NCBI GenBank assembly: GCA_963840425.1 | Contig: CAWIYZ010000006.1 | Location: 1 to 64,000, forward strand | Reading direction: 5' to 3' | DNA: 64,000 bases | Source: CADEFX01 sp963840425 | Lineage (GTDB): Bacteria; Pseudomonadota; Alphaproteobacteria; Rhizobiales; Hyphomicrobiaceae | Shown here: one piece after another, positions 26,118 to 35,663 of the stretch | Position numbering within the stretch: position 1 is the stretch's first letter | Layout: each line of letters opens with the position of its first letter | Notes under the pieces: generated by a model | Told to the model about the DNA's origin: nothing | The model's input: the letters and a program-made list of their open reading frames with translations, nothing else | The model's database searches: none | Made by a program: the position numbers and the translations under genes

Positions 26118-28865
26118 ATGAACGACGTGGCAAGGGTACAGCGCGGCGACCAGGCTCGGGCGCTGTGGCTCTCCACGATCGCCTTCACGGTCTGCTTTGC
26201 GGTGTGGACGATCTTTTCCATCATCGGCGTGCAAATCAAGAACGACCTGGGGCTCAACGACACGCAGTTCGGATTGCTGGTCGGCACACCCATTCTGACG
26301 GGCTCGCTCATTCGCCTGATGCTCGGGATCTGGACCGACCAGTATGGCGGGCGCATCGTCTACGCGGCGGTGATGCTGTCGGCAGCCGTGGCAACCTGGC
26401 TGCTCACCTTCGCCTACGACTATCCGACGTTCCTGCTGGCCGCGCTCGGTGTCGGCATCGCGGGTGGCTCGTTCGCGGTCGGCATCGCCTACGTCTCCAA
26501 GTGGTATCCGAAGGAGAGCCAGGGCACCGCGCTTGGCATCTTCGGGGCGGGCAACGTCGGCGCGGCCGTCACCAAGTTCGTCGCCCCCTTCATCATGGTC
26601 GCCTACGGCTGGAAGGCGGTCGCCAACATCTGGGCCGTCGCCATCGCCGTGATGGCCATCGTGTTCTGGCTGATGACGCGGGACGACCCGCAGCTTCAGG
26701 CCCGCCGCAAGAGCGGCGCCAAGCCGGAGCCTCTCCGCGCCATGCTGGAGCCCTTGAAGAACATCCAGGTGTGGCGCTTCTCGCTCTACTACTTTTTCGT
26801 GTTCGGCGCGTTCGTGGCACTCGCGCTGTGGCTGCCGCGCTATCTCATCGGCGTCTACGGCCTCGACATCACCACCGCCGGAATGATCGGCGCTGCCTAC
26901 TCCGTTCCCGCCAGCCTGTTCCGTGTCTACGGCGGCGTGCTCTCCGACAAGTACGGCGCGCGCCGGGTGATGTACTGGACCTTCGGCGTTTCGGTGGCGG
27001 CCTGCTTCCTGCTGTCCTACCCACCGACCGAGTACATCGTGCAGGGCATCCGCGGGCCCATGACGTTCCGGCTGGAGACCGGGCTGTTCGCCTTCACGGT
27101 GATCGTGTTCGTGCTCGGCTTCTTCATGAGTCTGGGCAAGGCGGCGGTCTACAAGCACATCCCCGTCTACTACCCAAACCACGTCGGCTCGGTCGGCGGC
27201 GTGGTTGGTCTGGTCGGCGGCCTCGGCGGCTTCGTGCTGCCGATCCTGTTCGGTCTGCTCAACGACCTCACCGGCGTCTGGCAGAGCTGTTTCATGGCGC
27301 TGTTCGCCATTTCGGGCCTCGCGCTGGTGTGGATGCACTTGACCATCCGCGCCATGGAGAAGGGCGTCTACGGCGAGGAGCTCAAGAAGCTCCCCGAACT
27401 GCCCGAGATGCAGGAGATCCACGAGGCCAAGCACGTCGGCGTGCTGGGCCCGCATCTGATCGAGGACTGGCGGCCAGAGGACAAGGAGTTCTGGGAGACG
27501 AAGGGCCGCGCCATCGCCCGCCGCAACCTGTTCATCTCCATCCCCGCGCTGCTGCTCTCGTTCGCCGTGTGGATGGTGTGGTCGGTGGTGGTGGCCAAGC
27601 TCCCCGCGGTCGGCTTCACCTACACCACCGACCAGCTGTTCTGGCTGGCGGCGCTGCCGGGGCTGTCGGGCGCGACGCTCAGGATCTTCTACTCCTTCAT
27701 GGTGCCGATCTTCGGCGGCCGGCTGTGGACCACGCTCACCACCTGGTCGTTGATCGTTCCCGCAGTCGGTATCGGCATGGCCGTGCAGAACCCGGCGACG
27801 CCCTACTGGCTGTTCCTGGCGCTCGCCCTGCTGTGCGGCTTCGGTGGCGGCAACTTCGCCTCCTCGATGTCCAACATCTCCTTCTTCTTCCCCAAGGCCG
27901 AGAAGGGCAACGCGCTGGCGCTCAATGCCGGCCTCGGCAACCTCGGCGTGAGCGTGGTGCAGTTCGCGGTGCCGCTCATCGTCACGGCCGGCGTGTTCGG
28001 CTGGCTCGGCGGCGATCCCGTGATGGTCAAGGAGGGCGGCAGGGAAGTCCCGCTGTGGCTGCAGAACGCCGGTTTCATCTGGGTGCCGTTCATTGCGGCC
28101 AGCGCGTTCGCCGCCTGGTTCGGCATGAACGACATCGCCTCGGCCAAGGCCTCGTTCGCCGAGCAGTCGGTGATCTTCCAGCGGAAGCACAACTGGATCA
28201 TGTGCTGGCTCTACACCGGCACCTTCGGCTCCTTCATCGGCTACTCGGCAGGCTTCCCGCTGCTCGCCAAGACGCAGTTCCCTGAGATCAATGCGCTGGC
28301 CTACGCGTTCCTCGGGCCGCTCGTCGGCGCGCTCTCGCGCTCGCTTACGGGATGGGTGTCTGACCGCTGGGGCGGCGGCCGGGTGACGTTCTGGGTGTTC
28401 ATCGGCATGACCATCGGCGTCGCCGGCGTCCTCTACGCGCTCAGCATCAGCAGCTGGCCCAGCTTCTTCGCGATGTTCCTGTTCCTGTTCTTCGTCTCGG
28501 GCGTCGGCAACGCTTCCACCTTCCAGATGATCCCAGCCATCATGCGCAAGGAGATGGACCGGCTGATGCCGACAGCGGACCCGGCCACGCGCGTGCGCCA
28601 GTCCGACAAGGAGAGCGCGGCGATCATCGGCTTCACCTCGGCGATCGCCGCCTACGGCGCCTTCTTCATTCCGAAGAGCTACGGCAGCTCGATCTCCCTG
28701 ACAGGCGGACCGCAAGCCGCGTTGTGGGCCTTCCTCGTCTTCTACCTCTCCTGCATCGCCATCACCTGGTGGTTCTACACAAGGCCAGGCGGACTCTTGC
28801 GCGACATCGAGCGCGGAGGGCCTTCGCCCACCGCCCGTGCGCCAGCCACCCAGCCAGCCGAATGA
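26118..28865 (+). CDS. narK: Fused NarK1-NarK2 nitrate/nitrite transporter
   Basis: The 915-residue protein is two major-facilitator carriers in tandem, with about 24 membrane segments. The first half (residues 1-430) has FGLLVGTPILTGSLIRLMLG and GIFGAGNVGAAVTKFVAPF, typical of NarK1, a proton-nitrate symporter. A soluble charged linker follows (GEELKKLPELPEMQEIHEAKH). The second half (about 470-900) has NAGLGNLGVSVVQFAVPL, the nitrate signature of NarK2, a nitrate-nitrite antiporter. This fusion is known from Paracoccus and other denitrifiers. It leads the nar operon, 13 bases before narG, so uptake is made together with the reductase. The two FNR boxes upstream imply anaerobic induction. 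Confidence 0.93.
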   Translation: MNDVARVQRGDQARALWLSTIAFTVCFAVWTIFSIIGVQIKNDLGLNDTQFGLLVGTPILTGSLIRLMLGIWTDQYGGRIVYAAVMLSAAVATWLLTFAYDYPTFLLAALGVGIAGGSFAVGIAYVSKWYPKESQGTALGIFGAGNVGAAVTKFVAPFIMVAYGWKAVANIWAVAIAVMAIVFWLMTRDDPQLQARRKSGAKPEPLRAMLEPLKNIQVWRFSLYYFFVFGAFVALALWLPRYLIGVYGLDITTAGMIGAAYSVPASLFRVYGGVLSDKYGARRVMYWTFGVSVAACFLLSYPPTEYIVQGIRGPMTFRLETGLFAFTVIVFVLGFFMSLGKAAVYKHIPVYYPNHVGSVGGVVGLVGGLGGFVLPILFGLLNDLTGVWQSCFMALFAISGLALVWMHLTIRAMEKGVYGEELKKLPELPEMQEIHEAKHVGVLGPHLIEDWRPEDKEFWETKGRAIARRNLFISIPALLLSFAVWMVWSVVVAKLPAVGFTYTTDQLFWLAALPGLSGATLRIFYSFMVPIFGGRLWTTLTTWSLIVPAVGIGMAVQNPATPYWLFLALALLCGFGGGNFASSMSNISFFFPKAEKGNALALNAGLGNLGVSVVQFAVPLIVTAGVFGWLGGDPVMVKEGGREVPLWLQNAGFIWVPFIAASAFAAWFGMNDIASAKASFAEQSVIFQRKHNWIMCWLYTGTFGSFIGYSAGFPLLAKTQFPEINALAYAFLGPLVGALSRSLTGWVSDRWGGGRVTFWVFIGMTIGVAGVLYALSISSWPSFFAMFLFLFFVSGVGNASTFQMIPAIMRKEMDRLMPTADPATRVRQSDKESAAIIGFTSAIAAYGAFFIPKSYGSSISLTGGPQAALWAFLVFYLSCIAITWWFYTRPGGLLRDIERGGPSPTARAPATQPAE

Positions 28866-28878
28866 TTGGGGACGATCC

Positions 28879-31800
28879 ATGAGCCACTTCCTCGACCGCC
28901 TCACCTTCTTCAAGCGCATCGACGGCGAGTTCGCCGACGGTCACGGCATCACCACCAATGAGGACCGGCGCTGGGAGGACGGCTATCGCAAGCGCTGGCA
29001 GCACGACAAGATCGTTCGCTCCACGCACGGCGCCAACTGCACGGGCTCGTGCTCGTGGAAGATCTACGTCAAGGGCGGCATCGTCACGTGGGAGACGCAG
29101 CAGACCGACTACCCGCGCACGCGCCCGGACTTGCCGAACCACGAGCCGCGCGGCTGCTCCAGGGGCGCCAGCTACAGCTGGTATCTCTATTCAGGCAACC
29201 GCGTGAAATATCCGCTGGTGCGCTCGCGGCTCTTGAAGCTGTGGCGTGAGGCGCGCCTGCTGCGCAAGCCGGTGGCGGCGTGGGCCTCCATCGTCGAGGA
29301 TTCCGCCAAGCGGGCCGCCTATACCAGGAAGCGCGGGCTGGGCGGCTTCGTGCGCGCGACGTGGGACGAGGTGACGGAGATCATCGCCGCCGCCAACGCC
29401 TACACCGCCAAGACCTACGGCCCCGACCGCGTGATCGGCTTCTCGCCGATCCCCGCCATGTCGATGGTGAGCTACGCGGCGGGCTCGCGCTATCTCTCCC
29501 TGCTCGGCGGCGTGTGCATGTCGTTCTACGACTGGTACTGCGACCTGCCGCCCTCGTCCCCGCAAACTTGGGGCGAGCAGACCGACGTTCCCGAGTTGGC
29601 CGACTGGTACAACTCGGGATTCCTCATCCTATGGGGCTCGAACGTGCCGCAGACGCGCACACCCGACGCCCATTTCTACACTGAGGTGCGCTACAAGGGC
29701 GCCAAGAGCGTCGTCATCTGCCCGGACTACTCGGAGGCCTCCAAGTTCGCGGACCTCTGGATCTCGGTGAAGCAGGGCACCGACGCGGCGCTGGCCATGG
29801 CCATGGGCCACGTGATCCTGCGCGAGTTCTACATCGACCGCCAGGCGCAGTATTTTGAGGACTACGCGCGCCAGTACACCGACATGCCCATGCTGGTGCG
29901 CCTGGTGAAGCAGGGCGACCACTTGGTGCCCGACCGGCTGCTGCGCGCCTCCGACTTCGCGGACAACCTCGGCGAAACCAACAACCCCGAGTGGAAGACG
30001 GTCGCCTACGACGGGACCTCGGAGAGCATCGTGGTGCCGAACGGCTCGGTTGGCTTCCGCTGGGGCGAGAAGGGCAAATGGAACCTTGAGGAGAAGGAGG
30101 CGAGCAGCCGCGACACCAACCTTCAATTGAGCTTCGCCGCCGACAAGGACGAGTTTGCACCCGTCGCTTTCCCCTACTTCGGCAACCGTGAGCACGACCA
30201 CTTCGCCGGCACCGACCATCCGAGCGTGCTAGTGCGCAACGTGCCGGCCAAGCGCGTGCAGCTCAAGGATGGCGAGGCGCTGGTCGCCTCCGTGTTCGAC
30301 CTGTTCGTTGCCAACTACGGCCTCGATCGCGGCTTCGGCGGCAAGCATGTTGCAAAATCCTTTGATGAGAACGTGCCCTACACGCCGGCCTGGGCCGAGA
30401 AGATCACCGGCGTGCCGCGCGACCAGATCGTGCAGGTAGCGCGCGAGTTCGCCCGCAATGCCGAGAAGACCAAGGGCCGCTCCATGGTGATCATCGGTGC
30501 GGCCATGAACCACTGGTTCCACTGCGACATGAACTACCGCGGCGTCATCAACATGCTGGTGATGTGCGGCTGCATCGGCCAGTCGGGCGGCGGCTGGTCG
30601 CACTATGTGGGCCAGGAGAAGCTGCGGCCCCAGTCAGGCTGGCTGCCGCTCGCCTTCGCGCTCGACTGGAACCGCCCGCCCCGGCAGCAGAACTCCACGT
30701 CATTCTTCTATGCTCACACCGACCAGTGGCGCTACGAGACGCTCAACATCGGTGAGATCGTATCGCCGACAGCACCCGCTGGGCCCTGGGATGGGACGCT
30801 GATCGACTACAACGTTCGCGCCGAGCGCATGGGCTGGCTGCCCTCCGCCCCGCAGCTGGAAGTCAATCCCCTCGAGGTCGCGAAGAAAGCCGCTGCCTCC
30901 GGCAAGGAGCCGAAGGACTATGTCGCGTGCGCGCTGAAGTCTGGCGAGCTCAAGCTCTCCTGCCATGACCCCGACAACCCGAAGAACTGGCCGCGCAACA
31001 TGTTCGTGTGGCGCTCCAACCTGCTGGGCTCATCAGGCAAGGGCCACGAGTATTTCCTCAAGCACCTGCTCGGCACGTCGCATGGCGTGATGGGCAAGCA
31101 GCTGGGCGAGATGGGCGCACAGAAGCCAAGCGATGTCGTCTGGCACGACGAGGCGCCGGAAGGAAAGCTCGACCTGCTGGTGACGCTCGACTTCCGCATG
31201 TCGACCACCTGCGTCTACTCCGACATCGTGCTGCCCACCGCCACCTGGTACGAGAAGAACGACCTCAACACCTCCGACATGCACCCCTTCATCCACCCGC
31301 TTACCGGGGCGGTGGACCCCGTGTGGGAAGCGCGCAGCGACTGGGAGATCTACAAGGCCATCGCCAAGAAGTTCTCGCAAGTCGCGCCCGAGGTGCTGGG
31401 CGTCGAGAAGGATGTCGTGCTCACGCCGATCATGCACGATACTCCGGCCGAGATCGCCCAGGCGCTCGACGTGAAGGACTGGAAGCGGGGCGAATGCGAG
31501 CCGGTGCCCGGCAAGACCATGCCGGCGGTCACCGTGGTCGAGCGCGACTACCCCAACCTCTACAAGCGTTTTACGTCGCTGGGGCCGCTCATGTCCAAGC
31601 TCGGCAACGGCGGCAAGGGCATGGCCTGGAACACCGAGCACGAGGTGGACTTCCTGAAGCGCCTCAACGGCGTCGTCACCGAGGATGGCCCCACCAAGGG
31701 CCTGCCCAGGATCGACAGCGACATCGACGCGGCCGAGGTGATCCTCACCCTGGCGCCCGAGACCAACGGCGAGGTGGCCGTGAAGGCCTGGGCCTCCCTG

Positions 31801-32643
31801 GGCGGCTTCACCGGGCGCGATCACAAGCATCTCGCTACGCCTAAGGAGGACGAGAAGATCCGCTTCCGCGACGTGGTGGCCCAGCCGCGCAAGATCATCT
31901 CCTCGCCGGTCTGGTCGGGGCTGGAGAGCGAGAAGGTCTGCTACAACGCCGGCTACACCAACGTGCACGAGTTGATCCCCTGGCGCACGCTGACGGGCCG
32001 CCAGCAGCTCTACCAGGATCATCTGTGGATGCGCGCCTTCGGCGAGGCGCTGTGCGTCTACCGGCCACCCATCGACACGCGCTCGGTGAAGCCGGTGATC
32101 GACACGAAGCCAAATGGTGAGAAGCAGGTCGTCCTCAACTTCATAACGCCGCACCAGAAGTGGGGCATCCACTCCACCTACACCGACAACCTGCTGATGC
32201 TCACGCTCTCGCGCGGCGGCCCCATCGTGTGGATCAGCGAGAAGGACGCGGCCAAGGCCGGCATCGTCGATAACGACTGGATCGAGGCCTACAACTCCAA
32301 CGGCGCACTGGTGGCCCGCGCCGTCGTCTCGCAGCGCGTGAAGCAGGGCATGTGCATGATGTATCACGCGCAAGAGAAGATCGTGAACGTGCCCGGCTCG
32401 GAGATGACGGGCCAGCGCGGCGGCATCCACAATTCGGTGACGCGCGCTGTGATCAAGCCCACGCACATGATCGGCGGCTACGCCCAACAGAGCTACGGCT
32501 TCAACTACTACGGCACCATCGGCACCAACCGCGACGAGTTCGTGATCGTGCGCAAGATGGCCAAGGTCGACTGGCTCGACCGCCCGGCAGCCGACCAGCC
32601 GCAGCACCTCTCCGTCCATCCCAAGATCGAGACTGCAGAATGA
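28879..32643 (+). CDS. narG: Respiratory nitrate reductase, catalytic alpha subunit
   Basis: The 1254-residue protein has full NarG length. ATG 28879 (MSHFLDRLTFFKRIDGEFADGHG) is preferred over the frame's upstream codons, which overlap narK. The FS0 iron-sulfur ligands are in HGANCTGSCSWKIYVKGG and later NHEPRGCSRGASYSWYLY. YDWYCDLPPSSPQTWGEQTDVPE contains the Asp that ligates molybdenum in this family. Mo-bis-MGD reduces nitrate to nitrite on the cytoplasmic face, with electrons from quinol through NarI and NarH. No twin-arginine start is present, as expected for NarG. The stop overlaps the narH start (ATGA), implying coupled translation. Confidence 0.96.
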   Translation: MSHFLDRLTFFKRIDGEFADGHGITTNEDRRWEDGYRKRWQHDKIVRSTHGANCTGSCSWKIYVKGGIVTWETQQTDYPRTRPDLPNHEPRGCSRGASYSWYLYSGNRVKYPLVRSRLLKLWREARLLRKPVAAWASIVEDSAKRAAYTRKRGLGGFVRATWDEVTEIIAAANAYTAKTYGPDRVIGFSPIPAMSMVSYAAGSRYLSLLGGVCMSFYDWYCDLPPSSPQTWGEQTDVPELADWYNSGFLILWGSNVPQTRTPDAHFYTEVRYKGAKSVVICPDYSEASKFADLWISVKQGTDAALAMAMGHVILREFYIDRQAQYFEDYARQYTDMPMLVRLVKQGDHLVPDRLLRASDFADNLGETNNPEWKTVAYDGTSESIVVPNGSVGFRWGEKGKWNLEEKEASSRDTNLQLSFAADKDEFAPVAFPYFGNREHDHFAGTDHPSVLVRNVPAKRVQLKDGEALVASVFDLFVANYGLDRGFGGKHVAKSFDENVPYTPAWAEKITGVPRDQIVQVAREFARNAEKTKGRSMVIIGAAMNHWFHCDMNYRGVINMLVMCGCIGQSGGGWSHYVGQEKLRPQSGWLPLAFALDWNRPPRQQNSTSFFYAHTDQWRYETLNIGEIVSPTAPAGPWDGTLIDYNVRAERMGWLPSAPQLEVNPLEVAKKAAASGKEPKDYVACALKSGELKLSCHDPDNPKNWPRNMFVWRSNLLGSSGKGHEYFLKHLLGTSHGVMGKQLGEMGAQKPSDVVWHDEAPEGKLDLLVTLDFRMSTTCVYSDIVLPTATWYEKNDLNTSDMHPFIHPLTGAVDPVWEARSDWEIYKAIAKKFSQVAPEVLGVEKDVVLTPIMHDTPAEIAQALDVKDWKRGECEPVPGKTMPAVTVVERDYPNLYKRFTSLGPLMSKLGNGGKGMAWNTEHEVDFLKRLNGVVTEDGPTKGLPRIDSDIDAAEVILTLAPETNGEVAVKAWASLGGFTGRDHKHLATPKEDEKIRFRDVVAQPRKIISSPVWSGLESEKVCYNAGYTNVHELIPWRTLTGRQQLYQDHLWMRAFGEALCVYRPPIDTRSVKPVIDTKPNGEKQVVLNFITPHQKWGIHSTYTDNLLMLTLSRGGPIVWISEKDAAKAGIVDNDWIEAYNSNGALVARAVVSQRVKQGMCMMYHAQEKIVNVPGSEMTGQRGGIHNSVTRAVIKPTHMIGGYAQQSYGFNYYGTIGTNRDEFVIVRKMAKVDWLDRPAADQPQHLSVHPKIETAE

Positions 32644-34169
32644 AAATCCGTGCGCAAATCGCAATGGTGCTGAACCTCGACAAGTGCATCGGGTGTCACA
32701 CCTGCTCCGTCACCTGCAAGAACGTGTGGACCAGCCGCGAGGGCATGGAATACGCGTGGTTCAACAACGTCGAGACCAAGCCCGGCATCGGCTATCCCAA
32801 GGACTGGGAGAACCAGGAGCGCTGGAACGGCGGCTGGAAGCGCAAGAGGAACGGCAAGATCGAGCCCAGGATCGGCGGCAAGTGGCGCGTGCTCGCCAAG
32901 ATCTTCGCCAACCCGGATCTCCCTGAGATCGACGACTACTACGAGCCCTTCACCTTCGACTACGAGCACCTGCAGAAGGCGCCCGAGATGCAGGCATCCC
33001 CTACGGCACGCCCGCGCTCGCTCATCACCGGCGAGCGTATGGAGAAGATCGAGTGGGGCCCGAACTGGGAGGAGATCCTGGGCGGCGAGTTCTCCAAGCG
33101 CTCGGCCGACTACAACTTCGAGGGAATACAGAAGGAGATCTACGGGCAGTTCGAGAACACCTTCATGATGTACCTGCCGCGGCTATGCGAGCACTGCCTC
33201 AACCCGGCGTGCGTGGCGGCCTGTCCCTCCGGCGCTATCTACAAGCGCGAGGAGGACGGCATCGTCCTCATCGACCAGGACAAGTGCCGCGGCTGGCGCA
33301 TGTGCGTGTCGGGCTGCCCCTACAAGAAAATCTACTACAACTGGTCGAGCGGCAAATCCGAGAAGTGCATCTTCTGCTATCCGCGCATCGAGGCGGGGCA
33401 GCCGACCGTGTGCTCGGAGACCTGCGTGGGGCGCATCCGCTACCTCGGCGCGGTGCTCTACGATGCCGACGGCATCGAGAAGGCGGCCAGCGTCGCCGAT
33501 GAGAAGGATCTCTATCAGGCACAACTCGACATCTTCCTCGATCCCAGCGACCCGGCCGTGATCGCGCAGGCGCGTGCGGATGGCGTGCCCGAGGCTTGGC
33601 TGGAAGCCGCCAGGAAGTCGCCGATCTGGAAGATGGCGATGGAGTGGAAGGTCGCCTTCCCGCTGCATCCCGAGTACCGCACGCTGCCGATGGTGTGGTA
33701 CGTGCCGCCGCTGTCGCCGATCCAGTCGGCGGCCGAGGCCGGCAAGATGGGCTCGGACGGCGCCATGCCGGACGTGCGCAGCCTGCGCATCCCCCTTAGG
33801 TATCTGGCCAACTTGCTCACCGCTGGCGACGAGGCGCCGGTCGCACTCGGCCTGGAGCGCATGCTGGCCATGCGCGCCTACATGCGGGCCAAGACCATTG
33901 ACGGGGTGATCGACGAGAAGATCGCCAGGCAGGTCGGTCTCACCGGCCTGCAGATCGAGGACATGTACCAGATCATGGCGATCGCCAACTACGAGGACCG
34001 CTTCGTCATTCCCACCTCGCATCGCGAGCTGGGCGAGGACGCCTACGAGCTGCGCGGGTCGTGCGGGTTCTCGTTCGGCAACGGCTGCAGCGATGGCCGC
34101 ACCGAGACGGGGCTGTTCGGAACGCCAGGCAGGAAAGCGGCGCGCACGCCGACGGAGTTCATCTCATGA
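32640..34169 (+). CDS. narH: Respiratory nitrate reductase, iron-sulfur beta subunit
   Basis: The 509-residue protein starts MKIRAQIAMVLNLDKCIGCHTCSVTCKNVW, the first cluster motif. The others are CEHCLNPACVAACPSGAIY, CRGWRMCVSGCPYKK (Trp replaces a Cys, giving the [3Fe-4S] cluster) and CIFCYPRIEAGQPTVCSETCVGR. It relays electrons from the haems of NarI to FS0 in NarG. The ATG overlaps the narG stop, and its own stop overlaps the narJ ATG. The length is normal. Confidence 0.96.
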   Translation: MKIRAQIAMVLNLDKCIGCHTCSVTCKNVWTSREGMEYAWFNNVETKPGIGYPKDWENQERWNGGWKRKRNGKIEPRIGGKWRVLAKIFANPDLPEIDDYYEPFTFDYEHLQKAPEMQASPTARPRSLITGERMEKIEWGPNWEEILGGEFSKRSADYNFEGIQKEIYGQFENTFMMYLPRLCEHCLNPACVAACPSGAIYKREEDGIVLIDQDKCRGWRMCVSGCPYKKIYYNWSSGKSEKCIFCYPRIEAGQPTVCSETCVGRIRYLGAVLYDADGIEKAASVADEKDLYQAQLDIFLDPSDPAVIAQARADGVPEAWLEAARKSPIWKMAMEWKVAFPLHPEYRTLPMVWYVPPLSPIQSAAEAGKMGSDGAMPDVRSLRIPLRYLANLLTAGDEAPVALGLERMLAMRAYMRAKTIDGVIDEKIARQVGLTGLQIEDMYQIMAIANYEDRFVIPTSHRELGEDAYELRGSCGFSFGNGCSDGRTETGLFGTPGRKAARTPTEFIS

Positions 34170-34918
34170 AACGCACGTTGAAGATCCTCTCGGCGCTCAT
34201 CGCCTATCCGACGGCGGAGCTGCAGGCCGCCGTTCCCGAGATGCGGGCCGCGCTCGACGCCGAGGCACGGCTGCCGCAGAAGAATCGCGACCGCCTTGAT
34301 CGCATCCTCGAGGAGATCGCGACCGGCGACCTCTACGACCTGCAGGAGCGCTACGTGCTGCTGTTCGACCGCACGCGCTCGCTGTCGCTGCACCTGTTCG
34401 AGCACGTGCACGGCGAGAGCCGCGACCGCGGGCAGGCCATGGTCGACCTGAAGGCGCTCTACGAGCGGCATGGGCTGTTCATGAGCTCGAGCGAGCTGCC
34501 GGACCACCTGCCGCTGTTCCTGGAGTTCCTGTCGCAGATCCCCGAGGTCGAGGCGCGGGGGCTGATCGAGGAAACGGCGCACATTCTGGAGGCCATCCGC
34601 CAGCGCCTCAAGAAGCGCAAGGTGCCGTATTCCTCCGTGTTCTCCTGCGTCCAGGCGCTGGCGCAAGCCAGGCCGTCGAGCGACATCGTCGCGGCGCTGA
34701 GCGCGGAGCCGGACGAGGACCCTAATGACCTCGCTGCCCTCGACGCGGCCTGGGAAGAGGAGGAGGTCACCTTCGGCCCCGGCGCGGCGGCGGCCGCGCA
34801 ATGCGGCAAGGACGGCCTCGCGGTCAAGCTGCGTGCGGGCCGGCGGCCGGCTCCCGGCGTTCCCGTGGCCGAGCCTAAGCGTCCCGTGATCACAACCAGC
34901 GCGTCCAACCGCGCCTGA
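34166..34918 (+). CDS. narJ: Nitrate reductase assembly chaperone
   Basis: The 250-residue protein is the NarJ/TorD-type helical chaperone that holds NarGH until molybdenum cofactor and FS0 are inserted. It begins MKRTLKILSALIAYPTAELQAAVPEM and has the family signature VLLFDRTRSLSLHLFEHVHGESRDRGQAM, then ELPDHLPLFLEFLSQ. The C-terminal 60 residues (EEVTFGPGAAAAA onward) are a low-complexity acidic and Ala/Pro-rich tail. The start overlaps the narH stop and the next gene follows after 9 bases. Confidence 0.94.
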   Translation: MKRTLKILSALIAYPTAELQAAVPEMRAALDAEARLPQKNRDRLDRILEEIATGDLYDLQERYVLLFDRTRSLSLHLFEHVHGESRDRGQAMVDLKALYERHGLFMSSSELPDHLPLFLEFLSQIPEVEARGLIEETAHILEAIRQRLKKRKVPYSSVFSCVQALAQARPSSDIVAALSAEPDEDPNDLAALDAAWEEEEVTFGPGAAAAAQCGKDGLAVKLRAGRRPAPGVPVAEPKRPVITTSASNRA

Positions 34919-34927
34919 GGAGGCCCC

Positions 34928-35659
34928 ATGCGCGAATTCGTCAACTACCTGTTGTTCGGCTGGTACCCCTACGTCTGCATCACGGTGCTGATCCTCGGCA
35001 GCATCATACGTTTCGATCGCGAGCAATACACTTGGCGGTCCCAGTCGAGTCAGTTCCTGCGGCGCCGGCAGATGATGTGGGGCTCGAACCTGTTCCATCT
35101 GGGCGTTCTGATATTGTTGGTGGGACACTTCATCGGCCTGCTTACCCCGATCGGCGTCTTCGACGCCGTGGGCGTCACGCACGACTTCAAGCAGGTGATG
35201 GCGCTCGTTGTCGGCGGTATTGCGGGGGTGATGGCGTTCGTTGGTTGCACGCTACTCCTGCACCGACGCCTGATCGATCCGCGCATTCGCAAGACCTCGT
35301 CGTGGGGCGATCTTGGTGTACTGACGCTGCTGTGGTTGCAGATCGCGCTGGGCCTGATGACTACGATTTGGACCATCGATCACCTGGACGGCAAAGAGAT
35401 GCTCAAGTTCATGGCCTGGGCCCAGGGTCTCTATCGCCTCAATCCGGGGGCTGCCGACCTGATCCTCGATGCCTACTTCATCTACAAGCTGCATATCGTG
35501 CTGGGCCTGACGCTGTTCCTCATCACGCCGTTCACGCGGCTGGTGCACATCTGGAGCGCGCCGATCTGGTATCTCGGCCGGCGCGGCTATCAGGTGGTGC
35601 GTTCCAGCGGCCGCCCCGAGGGCGCGCGGGTGCGCCGCAATGTCGAGCCGGCGGAGTGA
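34928..35659 (+). CDS. narI: Respiratory nitrate reductase, cytochrome b gamma subunit
   Basis: The 243-residue membrane protein has five hydrophobic segments. Its haem-ligand histidines are in LFHLGVLILLVGHFIGL and YKLHIVLGLTLFLITPFTRLVHIWSAP. It oxidises quinol on the periplasmic side and passes electrons to NarH, conserving energy by charge separation. The N-terminus MREFVNYLLFGWYPYVC is typical. AGGAGG precedes ATG 34928. Confidence 0.95.
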   Translation: MREFVNYLLFGWYPYVCITVLILGSIIRFDREQYTWRSQSSQFLRRRQMMWGSNLFHLGVLILLVGHFIGLLTPIGVFDAVGVTHDFKQVMALVVGGIAGVMAFVGCTLLLHRRLIDPRIRKTSSWGDLGVLTLLWLQIALGLMTTIWTIDHLDGKEMLKFMAWAQGLYRLNPGAADLILDAYFIYKLHIVLGLTLFLITPFTRLVHIWSAPIWYLGRRGYQVVRSSGRPEGARVRRNVEPAE

Positions 35660-35663
35660 GGCA

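Noticed and set aside
25908..28919. 1003-codon open frame antisense to narK
   Set aside because: Composition is His/Glu/Arg/Gly-rich with no domain, and it lies exactly opposite a clear transporter gene; high-GC codon bias on narK creates this open antisense frame.
31033..32664. 543-codon frame antisense to narG
   Set aside because: A shadow of narG codon bias; no start context and no recognisable motif.
34043..35182. 379-codon frame antisense to narJ and narI
   Set aside because: Opposite two certain genes; the His/Arg/Asp-rich sequence is a shadow.
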